This document shows, one piece after another, positions 59,039 to 64,000 of a stretch of 64,000 nt of DNA. Source of the stretch: Kineosporiaceae bacterium SCSIO 59966. Lineage in GTDB: Bacteria > Actinomycetota > Actinomycetes > Actinomycetales > SCSIO-59966. The position numbers and the translations under genes were made by a program. The notes beneath the pieces are model-generated. The model made no database searches. It was not told where the DNA came from and saw only the letters and a program-made list of their open reading frames with translations. Where the stretch lies: contig CP052876.1 of the NCBI GenBank assembly GCA_020881835.1, positions 1,302,001 through 1,366,000 on the forward strand, given 5' to 3'. Within the stretch, counting starts at the first letter, position 1; each line of letters starts with the position of its first letter.

Positions 59039-60843
59039 GCGCCGTCACGTCGCCGTCCGACGGCAGCCGGATCGGCACCGCCGCCGTCCCCGGGATGATC
59101 GCCACCGTCCGTCGCGGCCTGCAGCTGTCCCCGGAGATGACCCGCGGCCTGAGCTGGACCCTCGCCTTGGCCGCGGTGAGCACGGTCGGTCGCGTCGTCG
59201 TCCCGCTGGCCGTCCAGCAGACCATCGACACCGGGGTGCTCGCCGACGGTGGCCCGGACGTCGCCCGGGTCGCCTGGCTGACCGGGGCCGCCGCACTCGT
59301 CGTCGTGCTCGCCGGGGTCACCTCGTACCTGACGAACGTCCGGCTGTTCACCGCCACCGAGGCGGGGCTGGCCGGGCTGCGCACCCGCGCCTTCCGGCAC
59401 GTCCACGACCTGGCCGTGCTGACCCAGAACACCGAGCGGCGCGGGTCGCTGGTGTCCCGGGTGACCAGCGACGTCGACACGATCTCGATGTTCCTGCAGT
59501 TCGGCGGCCTCATCCTGCTGCTGTCGGTGGGGCAGATCGTGCTCGCGAGCGTCGTCATGCTCGTGTACTCCTGGCAGCTGACCGTGCTGGTCTGGCTGAC
59601 GCTCGTGCCGTTCCTGCTCGCCGTGCGGCCGATGCAGCAGGTCGTCAGCCGCGCCTACGGCCGGGTCCGGGAGCGGGTCGGGGACATGCTCGGCGCGATC
59701 TCGGAGTCGGTCGTCGGCGCCGACACCATCCGCGCGTACGCCGTGGAGGAGCGCACCCAGCGCCGCGTCGACGCCGCGGTCGAGGCGCACCGCAAGGACG
59801 CCGTCCGCGCCCAGATCGTCACCGCCCTGACCTTCTCCAGCGGCGTGCTCGTCTCCGGTCTGGCGATCGCGGTCGTCGTCGTCGGCGGCACCCTGCTGGG
59901 GATGGCCGGGCAGGTCACCCTCGGGGAGCTGCTGGCGTTCCTGTTCCTCGCCCAGCTGTTCACCCAGCCGCTGGTGTCGGCCACCGAGGTGCTCAACGAG
60001 ATGCAGAACGCGATCGCCGGCTGGCGGCGGGTGCTCGCGGTCATGGACACCCCGGCGGACGTCGCCGACCCCGGCCCGGACGGCGAGGTGCTGGCCCGCG
60101 GGGAGATCACCGTCCGTTTCGAGGGCGTCGGGTACCGGTACCCGGGCGGCGCGGTCGCGCTGCGTGACGTCGACCTGACCATCCCGCCGCGCACGAAGGT
60201 GGCCGTGGTCGGGGAGACGGGGTCGGGCAAGACGACGTTCGCCAAGCTGCTCACCCGGCTGATGGACCCGACGACCGGGCGGGTCCTCCTCGACGGCACC
60301 GACCTGCGCCGGGTGCGGTTCTCCTCGCTGCGGGAGCGGGTCGTCATGGTGCCCCAGGAGGGGTTCCTGTTCGACGCCAGTCTCGCGGCGAACATCCGGT
60401 ACGGCCGCCCGACCGCGACCGACACGGACATCCAGACGGCCCTCACCGAGCTCGGCCTGTGGGACTGGGTCGAGGGGCTTCCGCACGGCCTGCGCACCCC
60501 GGTCGGCCAGCGCGGGGAGTCCCTGTCGGCCGGGGAGCGCCAGCTCGTCGCCCTCGCCCGCGCCTACCTCGCCGACCCCGACCTGCTCGTCCTCGACGAG
60601 GCCACCTCGGCGGTCGACCCGGCGACCGAGGTCCGCATCGCGCGCGCCCTGGACGGCGTGACCGCCGGACGCACGTCGGTGACCATCGCGCACCGGTTGT
60701 CCACGGCCGAGGCCGCCGACCTCGTCGTCGTCGTCGACGCCGGCCGGATCGTGGAGACCGGACGGCACGAGGACCTCGTTGCCGCCGGCGGGGTCTACGC
60801 CCGGCTGCACGAGTCGTGGGCGGCGCAGCAGCGGACGGGCTGA
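59035..60843 (+). CDS. ABC exporter half-transporter with catalytic ATPase site
   Basis: A 602-residue partner of the preceding gene: six-helix membrane domain, then Walker A VVGETGSGKTTFAKLL, Walker B LLVLDEATSAVD with the catalytic Glu and switch His in TIAHRLST. The signature is degenerate (LSAGERQLVALARAY). The composite site made of this subunit's Walker motifs and the partner's LSGGQ is therefore the active one, and the other is degenerate, as in heterodimeric exporters of the TM287/288 type. ATG 59,035 overlaps the upstream stop. Confidence 0.93.
   Translation: MSAVTSPSDGSRIGTAAVPGMIATVRRGLQLSPEMTRGLSWTLALAAVSTVGRVVVPLAVQQTIDTGVLADGGPDVARVAWLTGAAALVVVLAGVTSYLTNVRLFTATEAGLAGLRTRAFRHVHDLAVLTQNTERRGSLVSRVTSDVDTISMFLQFGGLILLLSVGQIVLASVVMLVYSWQLTVLVWLTLVPFLLAVRPMQQVVSRAYGRVRERVGDMLGAISESVVGADTIRAYAVEERTQRRVDAAVEAHRKDAVRAQIVTALTFSSGVLVSGLAIAVVVVGGTLLGMAGQVTLGELLAFLFLAQLFTQPLVSATEVLNEMQNAIAGWRRVLAVMDTPADVADPGPDGEVLARGEITVRFEGVGYRYPGGAVALRDVDLTIPPRTKVAVVGETGSGKTTFAKLLTRLMDPTTGRVLLDGTDLRRVRFSSLRERVVMVPQEGFLFDASLAANIRYGRPTATDTDIQTALTELGLWDWVEGLPHGLRTPVGQRGESLSAGERQLVALARAYLADPDLLVLDEATSAVDPATEVRIARALDGVTAGRTSVTIAHRLSTAEAADLVVVVDAGRIVETGRHEDLVAAGGVYARLHESWAAQQRTG
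60735..60759 (+). repeat. 25-bp direct repeat, left copy (inside the ABC gene)
   Basis: Identical to 61,858-61,882. The two copies bracket the padR-HAAS pair with starts 1,123 bp apart. This copy encodes part of [13 protein letters not shown] near the end of the ABC protein. Confidence 0.85.
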
Positions 60844-60908
60844 GCGGTTCGGCGCCGTGCAGGGCGGTTCCGGGTGTGGCCGCGGTCAGGGACGTGGTCA
60901 CGAATCGC

Positions 60909-60927
60909 TACCTTGTTGTGCAAGGTA
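60909..60927. promoter_or_regulatory. Putative PadR operator
   Basis: A perfect 7-bp inverted repeat, TACCTTG-N5-CAAGGTA, lies 18 bp before the padR start, overlapping the probable promoter. Confidence 0.65.
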
Positions 60928-60945
60928 CCTGCTACGGTTTCTCCG

Positions 60946-61284
60946 GTGGCCGCCGCGACCGATGTGCTCGTTCACCTGCGCAAGGGTGTGCTGCAGTACT
61001 GCGTCCTGGCGTGTCTGGTGCCGGGCCCGATGTACGGGCGCGAACTTGCAGCCCGACTCGCGGCACAGGGACAGCTGCTCGAGAGCGAGGGGACCCTTTA
61101 CCCGTTGCTGTCCAGACTCCGGGTGCAAGGACTGGTCGAGACGACGTGGCAGGAGTCTCGTGCAGGTCCTCCGCGCCGCTACTACGAGCTGACCGAGGAC
61201 GGTCTGGCGGCACTGGAGACCTTCGCGAGAGTCTGGGGTCCGTTCCGCGACGCCGTCGATGGCGTGCTGGAGGAGCTGGCATGA
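60946..61284 (+). CDS. PadR-family transcriptional regulator
   Basis: A 112-residue winged-helix repressor: VLVHLRKGVLQYCVLACLVPGPMYGRELAARL (HTH), SEGTLYPLLSRLRVQGLVETTWQES (recognition helix and wing), GPPRRYYELTEDGLAALETF. This is the small subfamily-2 type. The palindrome just upstream suggests autoregulation. It overlaps the next gene (ATGA), a pairing seen with HAAS/DUF1700 membrane proteins. The adjacent ABC exporter is a possible target, but the pair may be a later insertion. Confidence 0.9.
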   Translation: MAAATDVLVHLRKGVLQYCVLACLVPGPMYGRELAARLAAQGQLLESEGTLYPLLSRLRVQGLVETTWQESRAGPPRRYYELTEDGLAALETFARVWGPFRDAVDGVLEELA

Positions 61285-61823
61285 GGAGCACGGTGCTGAA
61301 CGGCTCGCGGCCCGGGGCGCGGCTCGCCCTGGCGTACCTGGCCGACCTGGAGCGCGCACTGGCCGACGCTGACCCGCGCCAGCGGGCGGAGACGCTCGCT
61401 GCCGTTCAGGAACGGCTCGAGGACGCGGTCGCCGGTGACAACGGGGCCGAGGACGTACGCCGGGCCCTGGACGAGCTCGGTCCGGTGGAGGCGATCGCAG
61501 CAGAGGCTGATTCAGGCTCGCCGCAGCGGTCGTCTCGCTGGCCGGCTGTCGCTGCCGCGCTCAGCGCGGGCGTGGCGCTCGTCCTGCTGGTCGTGATGCC
61601 GTACGTCGCCATCCCTCTCGCCCTGGCGACCTTGGTCATCGGACTTGTCCATCTCAAGCACGGCACCGAGAGTCGGCCGCTTGCCATCGCTACCGTCGCC
61701 CTCAGCGCAACCGCCTTGGTGCTCGCGGTGCTGCTCAGCCTGACTCTCCTCTCCCTCTCCTCCGACTCCGGTCCCTCAACCACAGGTCCTGAGCCAACCG
61801 GGGTGGAGAGCCTCCAGGAGTAG
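61281..61823 (+). CDS. HAAS/DUF1700-like membrane protein
   Basis: A 180-residue protein. The N-terminal helical domain is ARLALAYLADLERALADADPRQRAETLAAVQERLEDAV in outline, followed by RRALDELGPVEAIAAEA, typical of HAAS-type domains found next to PadR regulators. Two or three C-terminal membrane helices follow (AVAAALSAGVALVLLVVMPYVAIPLALATLVIGLV and LAIATVALSATALVLAVLLSLTLL). It may sense envelope state and modulate PadR; that role is inferred from the pairing. Confidence 0.75.
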   Translation: MRSTVLNGSRPGARLALAYLADLERALADADPRQRAETLAAVQERLEDAVAGDNGAEDVRRALDELGPVEAIAAEADSGSPQRSSRWPAVAAALSAGVALVLLVVMPYVAIPLALATLVIGLVHLKHGTESRPLAIATVALSATALVLAVLLSLTLLSLSSDSGPSTTGPEPTGVESLQE

Positions 61824-61857
61824 CTCGAACACCGAGAGCTGGCGCGGAACGCCACCC

Positions 61858-61882
61858 CGCCGGCCGGATCGTGGAGACCGGA
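61858..61882 (+). repeat. 25-bp direct repeat, right copy (non-coding fossil)
   Basis: An exact copy of 60,735-60,759 in the spacer before hisI, followed after one extra base by a few more matching bases. It looks like a leftover of the ABC gene 3' end. Confidence 0.8.
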
Positions 61883-61910
61883 ACGGACGCCCCGCGCCCT
61901 CGGTGGGAGG

Positions 61911-62309
61911 ATGACCGCCGTGAGCCCGGCACCCTCCTCCGCCCTGGACCCCGCGGTCGCGGCACGTCTGCGGCGCACCCCGGACGGCCTGGTCTGCGCC
62001 GTCGTCCAGCAGCACGACACCGGCGAGGTGCTCATGGTCGCGTGGATGGACGACGAGGCCCTGCACCGCACCCTGACCACCGGGCGGACCTGGTTCTGGA
62101 GCCGCAGCCGCCAGCAGTACTGGCGCAAGGGGGACACCTCCGGCGCCGTCCAGCACGTGCGATCGGTGCACCTGGACTGCGACGGGGACGCGGTGCTCGT
62201 GCGGGTCGAGCAGGTCGGCGCGGCCTGCCACACCGGCACCCGGAGCTGCTTCGACGGCCGGCGTCTCGACGCCCCCGGCCCGGACGACGCCGCCGGAGGC
62301 GACCGGTGA
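61911..62309 (+). CDS. hisI: Phosphoribosyl-AMP cyclohydrolase
   Basis: Third step of histidine synthesis: opens the purine ring of phosphoribosyl-AMP. The 132-residue Zn/Mg enzyme has [30 protein letters not shown] in outline, [17 protein letters not shown], the metal site [29 protein letters not shown], with Cys residues in CDGD and [12 protein letters not shown] 61,911 or GTG 61,920 may be used. It overlaps trpE by 4 bp. The monofunctional form agrees with the separate hisE. Confidence 0.94.
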   Translation: MTAVSPAPSSALDPAVAARLRRTPDGLVCAVVQQHDTGEVLMVAWMDDEALHRTLTTGRTWFWSRSRQQYWRKGDTSGAVQHVRSVHLDCDGDAVLVRVEQVGAACHTGTRSCFDGRRLDAPGPDDAAGGDR

Positions 62310-63919
62310 CCGGGCCGGGCGACGTCCCACTGGGCCAGGTGTGGCCGGACCTGCCCACGTTCCGGGAGCTGGCCACCGACCGGCGGGTGATCCCGGTCGT
62401 GCGCCGGCTGCTCGCCGACGCCGAGACCCCGGTCGGCCTGTACCGCAAGCTGGCCGCGGACGGCCCGGGCACGTTCCTGCTGGAGTCCGCCGAGCACGGC
62501 GGGGTGTGGTCGCGGTACTCGATCGTCGGCGTGCGGGCCGGGGCGGTGCTCACCGCCCGGGACGGGCAGGCGGTGTGGCTCGGTGAGCCGCCGGTCGGCG
62601 TTCCCGTCGGCGGGCCCGTGCTCGACGCTCTCGCAGGCACCCTCGAGGCCCTCGCGACCCCACGGCTGGCCGGCCTGCCGCCGCTGACCGGGGGGATGGT
62701 CGGCGCCGTCGCCTACGACGCCGTGCGGCACTGGGAGCGGATCGGGGACGACGCCCCGGACGAGCTCGACCTGCCCGACCTGTGCATGTCGCTGGCCACC
62801 GACGTCGCGGTGCTCGACCACGCCGACGGGACCGTGCTGCTCGTCGCCAACGCGGTCAACCACGACGACACGGACGAGCGCGTCGACGAGGCCTGGCAGG
62901 ACGCCGTCGCCCGGCTGCAGGCGATGACCCGCCGGCTCGCCGAACCGGCGCCCTCGACGGTCACCGGGTACGACCAGGCCGCGGAGCCGCGGCCGCGGCG
63001 GCGGACCTCCCGGGAGGACTACCTGGCCGCCGTCCGCACCGCCCAGCAGGCGATCCGGGACGGCGAGGCCTTCCAGGTCGTGGTCTCCCAGCGGTTCGAC
63101 GTCGACTGCCCGGCCGACGCCCTGGACGTCTACCGCTGCCTGCGCGCGTCCAACCCCAGCCCGTACATGTACCTCTACCGGGGACGCACCGCCGACGGCG
63201 AGGCGTTCGACGTCGTCGGCTCCAGCCCCGAGGCACTCGTCAAGGTCACCGGCGGCCAGCTGCTGGCCCACCCCATCGCCGGTACCCGGCCCCGCGGCGA
63301 GCACCCGGAGGAGGACGCCCGGCTGGCCGAGGACCTGCTCGGCGACGCCAAGGAGCGCGCCGAGCACCTCATGCTCGTCGACCTCGCCCGCAACGACCTG
63401 TCCCGGGTCGGCCAGCCGGGCAGTGTCGACGTCGTCGACTTCATGTCGGTGGAGCGGTACAGCCACGTCATGCACCTGGTGTCCACGGTGACCGCACGGC
63501 TGGAGCCCGGGTGCTCGGCGGTCGACGTGCTGCGGGCCGCGTTCCCCGCCGGGACCCTGTCCGGGGCGCCGAAGCCGCGGGCGATGCAGCTCATCGAGCA
63601 GCTCGAGCCGGTGCGACGTGGCGTCTACGGCGGGGTCGTCGGCTACCTCGACCTGGCCGGCGACGTCGACCTGGCCATCGCGATCCGCACGGCGGTGATC
63701 CGCCACGGTGTCGCCCACGTCCAGGCCGGGGCCGGCGTGGTCGCGGACTCGGTGCCCGAGCTCGAGGAGGCCGAGTGCCGGCACAAGGCCGCCGCCGTGC
63801 TGGCCGCGGTCGCCAGGGCGGCGACGATGGCACCGCCCGCGCCGTTGCCCGAACCGATGGCGGTGCCGGCCGGCGGGGCGCTCGGCGGGGCGGTCGGCGC
63901 CCCCGGGGACTCCAGGTGA
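62306..63919 (+). CDS. trpE: Anthranilate synthase component I
   Basis: Converts chorismate to anthranilate using ammonia from the glutaminase subunit. The 537-residue protein contains the tryptophan feedback site LLES (residues 58-61) with the later SRYSIVG, so it should be Trp-inhibited. The chorismate-binding core shows [59 protein letters not shown] and [13 protein letters not shown] low-complexity Pro/Gly/Ala tail ends the protein. GTG 62,306 overlaps hisI, and the stop overlaps the next gene, giving a his-trp mixed operon. Confidence 0.96.
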   Translation: MTGPGDVPLGQVWPDLPTFRELATDRRVIPVVRRLLADAETPVGLYRKLAADGPGTFLLESAEHGGVWSRYSIVGVRAGAVLTARDGQAVWLGEPPVGVPVGGPVLDALAGTLEALATPRLAGLPPLTGGMVGAVAYDAVRHWERIGDDAPDELDLPDLCMSLATDVAVLDHADGTVLLVANAVNHDDTDERVDEAWQDAVARLQAMTRRLAEPAPSTVTGYDQAAEPRPRRRTSREDYLAAVRTAQQAIRDGEAFQVVVSQRFDVDCPADALDVYRCLRASNPSPYMYLYRGRTADGEAFDVVGSSPEALVKVTGGQLLAHPIAGTRPRGEHPEEDARLAEDLLGDAKERAEHLMLVDLARNDLSRVGQPGSVDVVDFMSVERYSHVMHLVSTVTARLEPGCSAVDVLRAAFPAGTLSGAPKPRAMQLIEQLEPVRRGVYGGVVGYLDLAGDVDLAIAIRTAVIRHGVAHVQAGAGVVADSVPELEEAECRHKAAAVLAAVARAATMAPPAPLPEPMAVPAGGALGGAVGAPGDSR

Positions 63920-64000
63920 ACGCGCCGGTCCGGACGCTGACCCGGGGCCGCGTCGTCCTGCTCGCCCTGCTGCTGGGCCTGGCCCTGCTGCTGGCGGCCG
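63916..64000 (+). CDS. Tryptophan-biosynthesis-associated membrane protein (5' part only)
   Basis: GTG 63,916 overlaps the trpE stop. The visible 28 residues begin [21 protein letters not shown] and run into one hydrophobic helix. A small membrane protein in this position downstream of trpE is usual in actinobacteria (TIGR02234-type). The rest lies beyond the window, so the call rests on position and hydrophobicity. Confidence 0.6.
   Translation, partial: MNAPVRTLTRGRVVLLALLLGLALLLAA

Noticed and set aside
1-64000. tRNA or rRNA genes
   Set aside because: I looked through the gene-free stretches for tRNA-like cloverleaf ends and conserved T-loop sequence and saw none. A tRNA search program would be decisive.

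Overview
The window is chromosomal DNA of a very GC-rich actinobacterium. The core gene order gmk-rpoZ-coaBC-metK ... priA ... def-fmt-rsmB-rpe-hisE-hisG and hisF ... hisI-trpE is typical of Actinomycetota. The paired small lipoprotein/PKD proteins and GTG-rich starts fit Micrococcales (Intrasporangiaceae or Ornithinimicrobiaceae type); that family-level placement is an inference from memory. No rRNA, tRNA or CRISPR array was seen.

Core left arm (1-14.9 kb): guanylate kinase (partial), RNA polymerase omega, CoaBC, SAM synthetase, a FUSC membrane protein, a helicase-dead PriA, a GGDEF-EAL protein, then tightly packed def-fmt-rsmB-rpe-hisE-hisG-PH protein. Core right arm (55.0-64 kb): a uridine-kinase-like P-loop protein, hisF, a TIGR03085-type protein, a heterodimeric ABC exporter, a PadR/HAAS pair, hisI, trpE and the start of a Trp-associated membrane protein. 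About 40 kb of accessory DNA separates hisG from hisF.

Accessory block 1 (15,678-24,968) is a complete 9.29-kb heavy-metal transposon. It has 35-bp terminal inverted repeats that begin TGT and end ACA. It carries cmtR-cadD, merA/merR, a small Cys-rich protein, an IS1380-type element, a resolvase with a possible res site, tniA (broken by an IS3-type element) and tniB. It sits inside the 3' end of a DUF1116 (ylbE/allG-like) gene; the displaced last 11 codons and stop lie on its other side at 15,642-15,677.

Accessory block 2 (24,951-54,854) reads as a catabolic regulon for a uracil-type ring. It holds ylbF-fdrA-ylbE (minus strand), pucR, a UraA/RutG-type NCS2 permease, a three-subunit molybdenum hydroxylase with CoxG, a hydantoinase/oxoprolinase A-B pair, carbamate kinase and a barbiturase/cyanurate-hydrolase-family enzyme. 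The proposed route is: import, Mo-dependent ring oxidation to barbiturate, ring opening to ureidomalonate, phosphorolysis by the FdrA-type transcarbamoylase to carbamoyl phosphate, and ATP formation by carbamate kinase. Ureidomalonate is the one-carbon-longer homologue of oxalurate, the substrate assigned to the FdrA system of E. coli. This route is a hypothesis from gene content.

The block is cut by a repeat-rich segment (37.1-43.9 kb). It contains two copies of a lipoprotein + PKD-protein cassette with near-identical ends and diverged middles, a FUSC protein and an ISL3-type element with an 8-bp target duplication. Two interspersed repeat families run through the window. Family A is a 22-bp motif, about 22 copies, nearly all just 3' of genes, once in frame inside fmt and once as a 37-bp-period tandem array. 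Family B is a 59-61-bp element with inverted ends, and it is the target of the ISL3 insertion.
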